This document shows positions 17,285-25,263 of a stretch of DNA of 64,000 nucleotides, one piece after another; the first letter of the stretch is position 1; every line of letters begins with the position of its first letter. The translations under genes and the position numbers were made by a program. The notes under the pieces were generated by a model, which did not search any database, was not told the origin of the DNA, and saw only the letters and a program-made list of their open reading frames with translations. This DNA is from Robertkochia flava (GTDB taxonomy: Bacteria; Bacteroidota; Bacteroidia; Flavobacteriales; Flavobacteriaceae), in the NCBI RefSeq assembly GCF_020166515.1, contig NZ_JAINZT010000006.1, forward strand, positions 372,001 to 436,000. The letters run 5' to 3'.

Positions 17285-17926
17285 TTAATACCGGGTATTC
17301 AGTAATTCTTTCACCTCACTTAAGATCATAGCTGTGGCGCCCCAAACCGTGTAGTCATTCAAACGAAATGCAGGTACTTCGATATCCGCAGCATAGGAAG
17401 TATCCAGGCGTTGATAAAACATGGCCTTATCCGATAAAAACTCCTCCAATCGCACCTCTATTAGCCGCTCTACCTCGGTCTCCTGTCTTATGAAACGCAA
17501 TCTTTCTTCCGAATACCCCATATAAGGATATACCATAAAATTGCTCGGTGGAATATACACTTCGGATAAGGAACGGATGATATTCACTTTTTCCGGATGC
17601 ACGCCCACCTCTTCGTGGGTTTCCCGGAGCGCGGTATCTTCAAGATCCCGGTCGGAACGCTCCACCTTACCGCCGGGAAAACCCACCTGGTTGGAGTGTA
17701 CGCCTTTATAAGATTTTCTCAGGATAAGTAAAAGCCTTGTTTCCCGGTCTTCTCCCGGATAAAAAAGATTGAGTACAGCGGCCTGACGGGGTTTAGCCGA
17801 TTTTAAATAGGCTTCCCGCACATGCCTGATCCGGCTGGGAGGAATCATTTTATGGTGAGAATCCATGCCGGGCAAGGGCAGATTTTTTATTTTTGGGATC
17901 AAATTATAAAATTCTTCAAATTTCAT
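17285..17926 (-). CDS. NUDIX hydrolase, CoA pyrophosphatase-like
   Basis: 213 residues. The NUDIX box is complete at about 86-108 (GGK..., RETHEEVGV), preceded by NQVGFPGGK, the signature of the NudL/YeaB group that cleaves CoA and acyl-CoA to 4'-phosphopantetheine and 3',5'-ADP. The substrate is inferred from this subgroup. Its ATG (17924-17926) overlaps by two bases the ATG of the divergent cyclophilin gene, so its promoter must lie inside the cyclophilin coding sequence. A weak TAATATTG match lies there. Confidence 0.87.
   Translation of the reverse strand: MKFEEFYNLIPKIKNLPLPGMDSHHKMIPPSRIRHVREAYLKSAKPRQAAVLNLFYPGEDRETRLLLILRKSYKGVHSNQVGFPGGKVERSDRDLEDTALRETHEEVGVHPEKVNIIRSLSEVYIPPSNFMVYPYMGYSEERLRFIRQETEVERLIEVRLEEFLSDKAMFYQRLDTSYAADIEVPAFRLNDYTVWGATAMILSEVKELLNTRY
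17888..17895 (+). promoter_or_regulatory. Candidate -7 box for the cyclophilin gene
   Basis: TATTTTTG, a perfect TAnnTTTG, 29 bases upstream of the cyclophilin ATG and inside the NUDIX coding sequence. No good -33 TTG lies at the expected distance. Confidence 0.35.
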
Positions 17927-18665
17927 GAGTCATACGTGCTTTCGTCCCATTACAATATTACTACTTATTCTGTTAACTGCATGCGGCAACCAGGAGGCCA
18001 AACAACAACAGCAACAGGCCGAAAGGGCAAAACACGTGGAAGACAGCCTGAAAACCGCCAGGGAAAAGGCATTATTGGAAGAAAAAAAGAAAAAAGAGGA
18101 AGAAGAAAAATTCCTGCTAACGGAAGAAAATGCCATCCCTTTTTTCTTTGAATATCAAAAAGAGCACAAAGAAGATAAGGTTAGAATATATACCAACAAA
18201 GGAAATTTTGACCTGGACCTGTACGAGGAAACCCCCTACCACCGGGCTAATTTCATTTACCTGGCTAAAAAACGGTATTTCGACCATACCTATTTCCATC
18301 GCGTGGTAAAAAACTTTATCATCCAGGGCGGAAATACCGACCTCATTACCACTGCCGAGAAAAGAAGTAAGATCGGGTCCTATCTTTTACCCCCGGACAC
18401 CAAAAAAGGATTTAAGCACCACCGTGGCACGATCTCCATGCCTAGTAGTGACAATGTAGATAATCCGCATAAACTGGCATCTCCTTACGAATTCTTTATT
18501 GTGGTTACCGATCCGGGGTCTTATCATCTCGACGGTAATTATACTGCATTCGGAAAGGTGATCTCAGGTATGGATGTAGTGGATGCCATTAATAATGTTC
18601 CCACAGACGATGGCGAATGGCCCATGCGCAACGTGGTGATTGATTCGGTCAGAATACTCCGGTGA
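17925..18665 (+). CDS. Peptidyl-prolyl cis-trans isomerase lipoprotein, cyclophilin type
   Basis: 246 residues. The lipoprotein signal ends in LLTACGNQ with the lipidated cysteine at about residue 20. A highly charged Q/E/K-rich linker with coiled-coil character (about 25-65) holds the catalytic domain off the membrane. The cyclophilin domain follows at about 82-246: VRIYTNKGNFDLDLYEE, FHRVVKNFIIQGGN, GTISMPSS, FFIVVTDPGSYHLDGNYTAFGKV. It would assist folding of exported proteins in the periplasm. The start codon shares two bases with that of the opposite NUDIX gene; the signal peptide begins right after it, so no later start is reasonable. Confidence 0.9.
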   Translation: MSHTCFRPITILLLILLTACGNQEAKQQQQQAERAKHVEDSLKTAREKALLEEKKKKEEEEKFLLTEENAIPFFFEYQKEHKEDKVRIYTNKGNFDLDLYEETPYHRANFIYLAKKRYFDHTYFHRVVKNFIIQGGNTDLITTAEKRSKIGSYLLPPDTKKGFKHHRGTISMPSSDNVDNPHKLASPYEFFIVVTDPGSYHLDGNYTAFGKVISGMDVVDAINNVPTDDGEWPMRNVVIDSVRILR

Positions 18666-18671
18666 TCACGT

Positions 18672-19283
18672 TTAGTTCTCCGGATGGTATAGGGAGGGTA
18701 GGGATAATTTAAATCGCACCGCTAACAACCGGATCAGGATAACCACTGCAATAGGCAGGGCAAATACCACCTCGTCCCGCAATGGAAACTGCTGCAGGAT
18801 GAAATAAAAGATACCCCCGGAAATACAGGCGGTGGCATAAATCTCTTTACGGAAAATAATAGGGATCTCATTACAGAGGATATCCCGGATCACCCCGCCG
18901 AACGATGCCGTTATCGTACCAAGAGTGATACACATGATCGGAGTAAGTCCGGCTGCCACACCCTTCTCTACCCCTACTACTGTGAACAGACCAATACCCA
19001 GGGTATCAAACAGGAAAAGGGATTTTCTTAGGTATCGAAGTTGTTCCCGAAAACTCACTGCAAAGACCACAGACCCCATAATCACGTACATATAGGTCGT
19101 ATTGACCATCCAAGATACCGGGCCAACTCCAAGAAGCATATCCCTTAAGGTCCCCCCTCCCAGGGCAGTAACAAATCCGATTATAAATATTCCAAATGGA
19201 TCCAATCGCTTATGCATGGCTGTAAGTACCCCTGAAATTGCGAAAGCAACCGTTCCTAAAATTTCAATAATAAAATAAAACAT
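18672..19283 (-). CDS. Trimeric intracellular cation (TRIC-type) channel family protein, UPF0126
   Basis: 203 residues, about seven membrane segments. The family's internal duplication is plain: DPFGIFIIGFVTALGGGTLRD (about 27-47) and the second GTITASFGGVIRDILCNEIP (about 116-135), each with the glycine-rich pore segment followed by a conserved arginine-aspartate. Prokaryotic homologs form trimeric cation channels in the inner membrane. The gene lies 10 bases downstream of the MarC-family gene and probably shares its transcript. It converges with the cyclophilin gene with a six-base gap. Confidence 0.87.
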   Translation of the reverse strand: MFYFIIEILGTVAFAISGVLTAMHKRLDPFGIFIIGFVTALGGGTLRDMLLGVGPVSWMVNTTYMYVIMGSVVFAVSFREQLRYLRKSLFLFDTLGIGLFTVVGVEKGVAAGLTPIMCITLGTITASFGGVIRDILCNEIPIIFRKEIYATACISGGIFYFILQQFPLRDEVVFALPIAVVILIRLLAVRFKLSLPSLYHPEN

Positions 19284-19293
19284 AGGCTATCCG

Positions 19294-19926
19294 TTAATTC
19301 AGAATGTCCTGCAATATGGGCTTTAATCCGCTGAAGAAAAACTCTACAGCAATTACCATTACGATCAGGCCCATAAGGCGCATCATCACATTAATACCCG
19401 TTTGCCCTAAAAGTTTTATGATCTTACTGGAACTGTACAAGATAAGATAGGTAACCACCATCACTATAAGGACGCTCCCAATGAGCACTACCTTAAGGCC
19501 CACCGTGGAGGCATCTTCCATCAAAACGATGGCATTGGTCAAAGCCCCTGGTCCGCAGATCATCGGGATGGCCAGGGGGGTAATGGAAATATCGTCAATA
19601 TAAGTATGCACCTCAGACTCCTTTACTTTCACCTTGCCTAATCTGGCCTGGAGCATATCCATGCCCATGAGAAAGAAGATGACCCCGCCCACCATACGAA
19701 AGGAATTCACAGAAATTCCAAAAAACTTAAACAGCAATTGTCCGGTGAAAGCAAAGATCACTATAGTAATAAAGGCAGTAATACTGGCCTTTCGTGCCGT
19801 ACGTGTACGATGATCACTGTCAAGGTCAGAGGTCATGGTAAGAAATATCGGCATGGTGCCCAGAGGATTAATCAGGGTAAAAAATGAAGTGAAGGCCAGT
19901 AAACCAAAACTTAAAAGCTCGTTCAT
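19294..19926 (-). CDS. MarC family integral membrane protein
   Basis: 210 residues with six membrane segments. Family signatures: FFTLINPLGTMPIFLTMT (about 16-33), FRMVGGVIFFLMGMDML (about 76-92) and SITPLAIPMICGPGALTNAI (about 114-133). MarC proteins are poorly understood inner membrane proteins, once linked to antibiotic resistance but with no proven transport substrate. First gene of a two-gene unit with the TRIC-type channel. Confidence 0.9.
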   Translation of the reverse strand: MNELLSFGLLAFTSFFTLINPLGTMPIFLTMTSDLDSDHRTRTARKASITAFITIVIFAFTGQLLFKFFGISVNSFRMVGGVIFFLMGMDMLQARLGKVKVKESEVHTYIDDISITPLAIPMICGPGALTNAIVLMEDASTVGLKVVLIGSVLIVMVVTYLILYSSSKIIKLLGQTGINVMMRLMGLIVMVIAVEFFFSGLKPILQDILN

Positions 19927-20251
19927 AGCAACTAATCTGCTTTAATAATATTGTTTTAAATATCGGAATTTCTGAACCCGCTTTGTTTGTGAATCCAGGG
20001 ACTTCCAGGCGCAAAGTTCAGAGTTTTATTCGTATTTACTTACATTTCTATACAAAATTATTAGTGCCTGGCAGAAATGAAAATCCCTGCCTGCTAATTA
20101 CTTTTCCCCAGCTGCAGTATCCTGAAAACTCCTGCAATTATTTTTCAAACCTGCCTGCGATTCGTCACCGGAAATCAACAATTCAGAAACTATTATTTCA
20201 GAAACCCCGGATGACTACCGAATTTTGAAAGCGTAATCAAAAAACGATATT
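19927..20251. other. 325-base intergenic region
   Basis: Separates the divergent MarC and DUF2141 genes. It is AT-rich and must hold promoters both ways, but no full -33/-7 pair was identified. An 81-codon ORF (19983-20228) has no coding character. Confidence 0.4.
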
Positions 20252-20680
20252 ATGAAAATTGCAATCTTTTTACTCACCATTTTAAGTACTACCAACCTGC
20301 TGTACTCCCAGGAACCCGTAAAAGAAGCAGACGGCCATACCATCTTGGTACAATTGGAAAACCTGGTTAATGATGAAGGCACCGCCCTGATCGCCCTGTA
20401 CAACGAAGATGGATTTATGAAAAAAGCACCGGTAGCCTCTGGGAAATCTTCCATAAGTGACGGAAAGGCCGAATTCCGGTTTGAAAATGTACAACCCGGA
20501 ACCTATGCAGTGGTAGCCCTGCACGACACCAACGGAAATCACCGGATGGATTTTGATTCGAACGGGATGCCCCTTGAAGGATGGGCGACCTCAAATAACG
20601 ATATGACCCCGGGGCCACCAAATTTTGACAGTTCAAAGTTCACCCTGGGGGAAGACCTTGAGCTTACCCTGCGTTTCTGA
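20252..20680 (+). CDS. DUF2141 domain-containing secreted protein
   Basis: 142 residues. The signal peptide MKIAIFLLTILSTTNLLYSQ is followed by a single beta-sandwich domain: LVQLENLVNDEGTALIALYN, then GKAEFRFENVQPGTYAVVALHD and the motif DTNGNHRMDFDSNGMPLEGW, which is diagnostic of DUF2141 and resembles a calcium-binding loop. The protein is periplasmic or surface exposed. Function of the family is unknown. It stands alone, ahead of a strong hairpin and the oxyR gene. Confidence 0.85.
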   Translation: MKIAIFLLTILSTTNLLYSQEPVKEADGHTILVQLENLVNDEGTALIALYNEDGFMKKAPVASGKSSISDGKAEFRFENVQPGTYAVVALHDTNGNHRMDFDSNGMPLEGWATSNNDMTPGPPNFDSSKFTLGEDLELTLRF

Positions 20681-20697
20681 ATCCGGTGGCCGGACAC

Positions 20698-20733
20698 GCC
20701 ATGCCGAAGGCAGTTCGCTGCCAACAGCATGGC
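20698..20733. repeat. Nested hairpin with UUCG loop after the DUF2141 gene
   Basis: Outer arms GCCATGC (20698-20704) and GCATGGC (20727-20733) enclose GGCAG-TTCG-CTGCC (20709-20722). It starts 18 bases after the stop and is followed by a short pyrimidine run (TTTCCCT), so it may terminate transcription, though the U-tract is poor. Confidence 0.65.
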
Positions 20734-20819
20734 TTTCCCTGGCACCTATCCAACAACCTGCTGATAATCAATATTATTGATCAATTATAAATAATACATA
20801 AGAATTCGTGATACTTTCT

Positions 20820-20827
20820 TAAATTTG
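20820..20827 (+). promoter_or_regulatory. Candidate -7 box for oxyR
   Basis: TAAATTTG, a perfect TAnnTTTG, 26 bases before the ATG. The -33 region has no TTG at the expected distance, which is common for regulated promoters. Confidence 0.4.
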
Positions 20828-20853
20828 GGGTGCCAATAAAACCCGCATCCGCA

Positions 20854-21792
20854 ATGACCATAACCCAATTACAATACGTTCTGGCAGTGGCAGAACATAA
20901 GAATTTCACTCTTGCTGCTGAAAAAAGTTTTGTTACTCAGCCTACGCTGAGCATGCAAATCCAAAAGCTGGAGGACGAGCTGGATATCCTGATCTTTGAC
21001 CGGAGTAAAAAACCGATACAACTTACCCAGGTAGGGGAAAAGATCGTGGACCAGGCCCGAAATATTGTAAACGAATCCTTTCGGATCAAGGACATTGTAG
21101 ATCAGGAAAAGGGATATATCGGCGGGGAATACCGCCTTGGTATTATCCCTACCATTATGCCAACCCTCTTACCTTTATTTTTGAAGAACTTCATCAGGAA
21201 GTACCCGAAGATCAATTTAAAGGTTGAGGAGCGTAATACAGACACGCTGATCGGAATGCTGGAAGACGGATACCTCGATGCCGCCATTGCTGCCACCCCG
21301 TTGGAAAATGAACACATCCGGGAGCGTCCGTTGTATTACGAACCCTTTGTGGCCTATATTCCGCAAAGTCACAGGCTAAATGATCTCGGGGATATATCTG
21401 TAGAAGACCTGGACCTGGACGACATCCTGTTATTGGAAGACGGGCATTGTTTTCGGGAAGGCGTTATTAACCTCTGTAAATCCAAAGGAGAATTCAACGA
21501 ACAGCATTTCCAACTGGCCAGTGGAAGTTTTGAAACCATGCTGAAACTTGCCGACGACGGGATGGGAATGACCCTCCTCCCCTATTTGCATACCCTGGAC
21601 CTTCAGGAGTCGCAAAAAGCTAACCTACATTACTTTAAAGATCCCAAACCCGCCAGGGAGGTAAGTATCATCTACCATAAAAGCGAATTGAAGATGCATA
21701 TCACCAATGCACTGAAAGAAACCATATCAGGCGTCGTTCGCGGAGCCATCGCCTTTCAAAATGTGCAGATCATCAGTCCGATCAATAAATAA
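20854..21792 (+). CDS. oxyR: LysR-type hydrogen peroxide sensor OxyR
   Basis: 312 residues from the ATG at 20854; a GTG eight codons upstream is rejected. The N-terminal LysR helix-turn-helix (NFTLAAEKSFVTQPTLSMQI, about 17-36) precedes a substrate-binding-like regulatory domain. With this start the two redox cysteines in GHCFREGVINLC fall at exactly C199 and C208, the numbering of E. coli OxyR, which supports both the call and the start. On peroxide stress a disulfide between them switches the tetramer to activate catalase, peroxiredoxin and iron-storage genes. None of these targets is adjacent. A bidirectional terminator follows. Confidence 0.93.
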   Translation: MTITQLQYVLAVAEHKNFTLAAEKSFVTQPTLSMQIQKLEDELDILIFDRSKKPIQLTQVGEKIVDQARNIVNESFRIKDIVDQEKGYIGGEYRLGIIPTIMPTLLPLFLKNFIRKYPKINLKVEERNTDTLIGMLEDGYLDAAIAATPLENEHIRERPLYYEPFVAYIPQSHRLNDLGDISVEDLDLDDILLLEDGHCFREGVINLCKSKGEFNEQHFQLASGSFETMLKLADDGMGMTLLPYLHTLDLQESQKANLHYFKDPKPAREVSIIYHKSELKMHITNALKETISGVVRGAIAFQNVQIISPINK

Positions 21793-21818
21793 AAAAAGCC
21801 GCTTTTAGCGGCTTTTTT
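21791..21818. terminator. Bidirectional intrinsic terminator
   Basis: GCCGCT (21798-21803), loop TTT, AGCGGC (21807-21812), flanked by seven A and six T. It serves oxyR on the plus strand and the small gene at 21825-22019 on the minus strand. Confidence 0.92.
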
Positions 21819-21824
21819 GTTTTT

Positions 21825-22019
21825 CTATACAATAAAGGTTAAACATTTTGAAAGTTCCGGCTTCCCCTGTATGTAATGCATGAGCCAGATTCTCAGCTCA
21901 TCCAGTTCATGGGGTAACAGTCGTTTTACAGCCTTTTCCAATTCCTTGCGGAAAAGCTGCACATCAAAACTGACTTTTTCAAGAACAGTTTTGGTGTACT
22001 CAAACATAGCTCTAGGCAT
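21825..22019 (-). CDS. Small conserved-looking protein, unknown function
   Basis: 64 residues (60 if the second ATG at 22007 is used; that one starts MFEYTKTVLEKVSFD). The sequence is soluble and alpha-helical, with alternating charged and hydrophobic positions (FRKELEKAVKRLLPHELDELRIWL), no membrane segment and no signal peptide. It ends just before a shared terminator and has its own 240-base AT-rich upstream region, which is what a real gene would show. I recall near-identical small proteins in other Flavobacteriaceae but cannot name a family. Function unknown. Confidence 0.7.
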   Translation of the reverse strand: MPRAMFEYTKTVLEKVSFDVQLFRKELEKAVKRLLPHELDELRIWLMHYIQGKPELSKCLTFIV

Positions 22020-22261
22020 AATCTTTAAGCATTTAGTTAGGTATAATGATCAATAACAATTGAATTATTGACGCTATAAATTTAAAAATAATTTTAAATT
22101 AAAATGTGAAATAATGAATTTTAACCTGTCTTTTTTGTGAAATTCATAACAGACGCCTCCTCCAATTCAATTGTATTATTAATAACGTATTTGGAACATT
22201 TTATATTGTGGCAGAATAATTATATTCGGTGATAAAATAACATATTTTTCAACCCATCTTT

Positions 22262-23539
22262 ATGAGATACTTCTTAGCCTGCTGCAGTGTTTTCCTGCTA
22301 ATTTCCTGCGGATCAAACCCTAAACGCCAGTTTTCGAAGGCTTTGCCGGAACTGCTCAACGACCCTTACTTTGAGAACCAGTTTACAGGGATCTTTATTA
22401 TAGACCCGGAGAGTCGGGACACCCTCTATCAGCAAAACTCCGGGAAATATTTCACTCCCGCCAGCAACACCAAAATATTCACCCTGTTTACCGCAATGGA
22501 ACTCTTACCTGAACTTTTGCCTCAGTTGCAGTATCAGGCCCATGGAGATACCATTTACATCAGGGGTACGGGAGATCCCACCCTGTTACATCCGTATTTC
22601 AAATCGGGAAAATCCCTGGAGCTCATCGCCCAGTTTCCGCACATCAAATACCTATACAACCGTTTTCAGGATACACCCCTGGGCCCCGGATGGTCCTGGG
22701 CCGACTTTGATGCGTATTATTCCGCCGAACGAAGCGGACTACCCTTGTATGGAAATGTAGTCCTGGGCGGCAAAACCCCAGGTGGAGAACCCTGGATGAC
22801 TCCGGATGTATTTCCTTTTGAATGGAGCGTTGAAAAACCCCGGTTCAATCGAAAAAGAGATGAGAATCATTTTTACCTGTACACCAATTCCACAGCAGAT
22901 ACCCTTGAGATCCCATTTGTAACCGATACCAGCAGCGTCCGCACTCTGCTGGAAAACCTGGTAAAAAAACCGGTGGAACTTTGCACATCGGCTCCCGGAG
23001 ATACCTGGGAAACCATCTATGGGGTGCCAGCCGATTCGGTGTACAAGAGAATGATGAAGATCAGCGACAATTTTATCGCCGAACAGCTGCTCATCCAGGC
23101 GTCAGGGATAATAAGCGATACCCTCGACCCGTCCGAGGCTATTGAATTCATGTTCAACGGACCCCTGTCAGATATGGCCCAACAGCCCCGTTGGGTAGAC
23201 GGATCGGGATTGTCCAGGTACAACCTGTTTACCCCGGAGTCTATGGTTCATGTCCTGGATAAACTCTACCAGTGTTACGGCACCGAAAGACTCTATGCCT
23301 TTTTCCCGGAGGGAGGGGTGTCGGGAACCATTAAAAATTATTTTCACGGAAACGACAAGCCCTACCTACACGCTAAAACAGGTACCCTCAGCAACAATTA
23401 CTGCCTGAGCGGATACCTCGAAACCCAATCCGGAAAAACCCTGATCTTCAGCTTTATGAACAATCATTATATGGGATCCAGCACGCCTCTCAAAGCTAAA
23501 ATGACTCCGGTGCTGGAGTGGATCAGGGATCATTATTAG
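22262..23539 (+). CDS. dacB: D-alanyl-D-alanine carboxypeptidase/endopeptidase (PBP4-like, peptidase S13)
   Basis: 425 residues. A lipoprotein signal ends in LLISCGSNP (cysteine 16). The three penicillin-binding motifs are present: SNTK (S68, K71), SDN in MKISDNFIAEQ and KTG in HAKTGTLSNN. It removes the terminal D-alanine from, or cuts cross-links in, periplasmic peptidoglycan. Slightly shorter than E. coli PBP4 (477), probably through a smaller insert domain between the first two motifs. It is a single-gene unit, and the hexamer repeat tract begins 12 bases after its stop. Confidence 0.92.
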   Translation: MRYFLACCSVFLLISCGSNPKRQFSKALPELLNDPYFENQFTGIFIIDPESRDTLYQQNSGKYFTPASNTKIFTLFTAMELLPELLPQLQYQAHGDTIYIRGTGDPTLLHPYFKSGKSLELIAQFPHIKYLYNRFQDTPLGPGWSWADFDAYYSAERSGLPLYGNVVLGGKTPGGEPWMTPDVFPFEWSVEKPRFNRKRDENHFYLYTNSTADTLEIPFVTDTSSVRTLLENLVKKPVELCTSAPGDTWETIYGVPADSVYKRMMKISDNFIAEQLLIQASGIISDTLDPSEAIEFMFNGPLSDMAQQPRWVDGSGLSRYNLFTPESMVHVLDKLYQCYGTERLYAFFPEGGVSGTIKNYFHGNDKPYLHAKTGTLSNNYCLSGYLETQSGKTLIFSFMNNHYMGSSTPLKAKMTPVLEWIRDHY

Positions 23540-23550
23540 GGATGGACAGT

Positions 23551-23634
23551 GAGTTGGAGTTGGAGTTGGAGTTGGAGTTGGAGTTTGAGTTGGAGTTTGA
23601 GTTTGAGTTTGAGTTTGAATTTGAGTTTGAGTTT
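23551..23634 (+). repeat. Hexanucleotide microsatellite, 14 units of GAGTTK
   Basis: Fourteen head-to-tail units: five GAGTTG, then a mix dominated by GAGTTT with one GAGTTG and one GAATTT. No ORF runs through it to give a repeat protein. It lies directly behind the dacB stop. Confidence 0.95.
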
Positions 23635-23640
23635 GAGGGA

Positions 23641-23689
23641 TGAGTGATGCGTGGTGCGTGATGAGTGATACGTGGTGCGTGGTGCGTGG
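23641..23689 (+). repeat. Heptanucleotide repeat, 7 units of TGMGTGR
   Basis: Seven head-to-tail heptamers (TGAGTGA, TGCGTGG and TGCGTGA forms, one TACGTGG), forming a 21-base unit repeated about twice. It follows the hexamer tract after six bases. Confidence 0.9.
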
Positions 23690-23760
23690 TGATCATAAAT
23701 TATTGTTTTAATTATTACTTATGACACACTTTTTTGAGCAGTCTCTTAGTAAACATTTGA

Positions 23761-24209
23761 ATAACGCAACACACAATAATAATCGGAATTGGAATTTTAG
23801 CTGGGCTATTACTTTATCCCAAAACCAAACCAACATTTCTCAAGGTAGTCTTAATTGGCCTTACAATTAGTTTTGGACTTTCGCTTTTTAAGAATCAATT
23901 GTTGACAAACTTGTCATTTTTCAGCTTTGGAATTCTGACCTTATCTTTTTCAGTCCACCAATTTGCTAAACGAAAATTGCCAAATTTTGCGATTGGACTC
24001 TTTTCATTTTTACTCTTTCTGTGGGCCTTATTTCAATCCCATTTATTGGAGAATTGAGATTCTTAATGCTTCTTCCGATTGGAATTTACATCTGGACATT
24101 AATCAAAAAATGGAAAACGGAAAACGGAATTTCTGTTTTGACAGTTCTGGCTTTTTATGAGCTATCTGAATTTCTGATTTTGATAGGGCAATGGACTCAA
24201 ATAAAATAA
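23761..24209 (+). pseudogene. Decayed integral membrane protein gene
   Basis: An open frame from 23761 reads as a hydrophobic protein (IGIGILAGLLLYPKTKP, then FGILTLSFSVHQFAKRKLP) but has no start codon and stops at 24057. A second frame from 24021 carries on in the same style (GELRFLMLLPIGIYIWTLIK) to a stop at 24209. Joining the two near 24021-24057 gives one continuous four- or five-pass membrane protein, so a single frameshift and loss of the start explain the pattern. AT content is higher than in the genes on either side, which suggests foreign origin. Family not recognised. Confidence 0.55.
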
Positions 24210-24260
24210 AAAAACCGTTTGCTAACACAGCCTATAACCAAACGTTATAATTCCGTAAGA
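24210..24260. other. Possible gene-cassette end (attC-like)
   Basis: Directly after the decayed gene comes TTTGCTAACACAGCCTATAA, then CCAAACGTTATAA. A TAAC core and a GTTA core flank a short imperfect palindrome, a layout like the recombination sites that end small gene cassettes in some marine Bacteroidota. The 3' core does not match GTTRRRY exactly and no integrase gene is in the window, so this is tentative. Confidence 0.25.
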
Positions 24261-24381
24261 ATCAGACTATTTTATTTATCTTGTTCAGCATTAAAAACCA
24301 AACCTGCTGTACTTGGTACCTTGCTCCCGAAACGTCAGGATAATGGCCAGCACTTAGTCCCGCCTTTGAAACTAATAAAAA

Positions 24382-25197
24382 ATGAACTTAATAAAGAACA
24401 TCTTAATCGTCATCTCTTTAGTCCTTTTAATGGGGTGTAGTGAAACCAAGACCAAACAATTGACAATTTTGGGCTCAGTTCATTTTCCTACAGCTGGAAT
24501 TAATATGGACTCCGTTTACCTTGCCATAAAAAAGGTACAACCTGAAGTAATTTTAATGGAAAGAGATTCTGTGAGTTTTGACACTGCCTTCAACAGGAAG
24601 GTTGAATATGAAGAAAATGAAGACCAGGCGGTTTCCAAGTTTATAAAAGACCATCCTAAAACAGTTTTAAGGCCAATAGAATTTGAAGGGAGAAATGCAT
24701 ACAGGATTAAAATGGGACTATACTCTGAAGCCCATGAGGTATATCAAAAGCTAAATGAACTAAGCAGGTCAAAGAAGTTAAACACTGAAGAGCGTCTTAT
24801 ATGGAGTAGGTTTGCCACTTATTGGGCATTGTTAGACAGTCTTGCAGCTGTTAACTTAAAGGCTCTCAATACTGAAGCGTCTGATGCTATTTTGGATAGC
24901 GCCAAGTTTTATCAGTATACTCAAATGAAGAAAATTGTCAATGAGCATGATGAGTTCACTGAAAAGATGCTTGACTCAAAAGGGGACTCTATTTCATTAG
25001 CTCAATATTTCGAGAAATGGGTGCAATTTGAACACTATGACAGAAATAATGCTATGGTTGCCAATATCATAAAAACTATAGACCATTCACCCCATAATCG
25101 ATTTTTGTTAACTGTTGGATATCATCATCGCTATTACATTAAAAAAGTATTAGAACAAAAAGCACCACATATAAAAATAGTCGAGTTCTATGAATAA
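24382..25197 (+). CDS. TraB/TIKI-like (GumN-related) lipoprotein
   Basis: 271 residues. A lipoprotein signal ends in LLMGCSETK (cysteine 19). Two ends of the chain match the TraB/PrgY/TIKI pattern: near the N-terminus LGSVHFPT followed by ILMERDS, near the C-terminus RNNAMVANIIKTI followed by LLTVGYHHRYY. In TIKI-type metalloproteases these histidines and glutamates bind the metal. The middle is helical and poorly conserved. It is AT-rich and lies behind a decayed gene and simple repeats. The next gene is a clear paralog. Whether it is an active hydrolase cannot be told; the superfamily placement is inference. Confidence 0.6.
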   Translation: MNLIKNILIVISLVLLMGCSETKTKQLTILGSVHFPTAGINMDSVYLAIKKVQPEVILMERDSVSFDTAFNRKVEYEENEDQAVSKFIKDHPKTVLRPIEFEGRNAYRIKMGLYSEAHEVYQKLNELSRSKKLNTEERLIWSRFATYWALLDSLAAVNLKALNTEASDAILDSAKFYQYTQMKKIVNEHDEFTEKMLDSKGDSISLAQYFEKWVQFEHYDRNNAMVANIIKTIDHSPHNRFLLTVGYHHRYYIKKVLEQKAPHIKIVEFYE

Positions 25198-25263
25198 AAC
25201 AATGGCCATAGCTTAATCAACTACCTTAAAACACGCTTTAAACTAACTGTTATCATCAATAAA

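Noticed and set aside
23551-23689. CRISPR array
   Set aside because: Units are 6 and 7 bases long with no spacers; this is a microsatellite.
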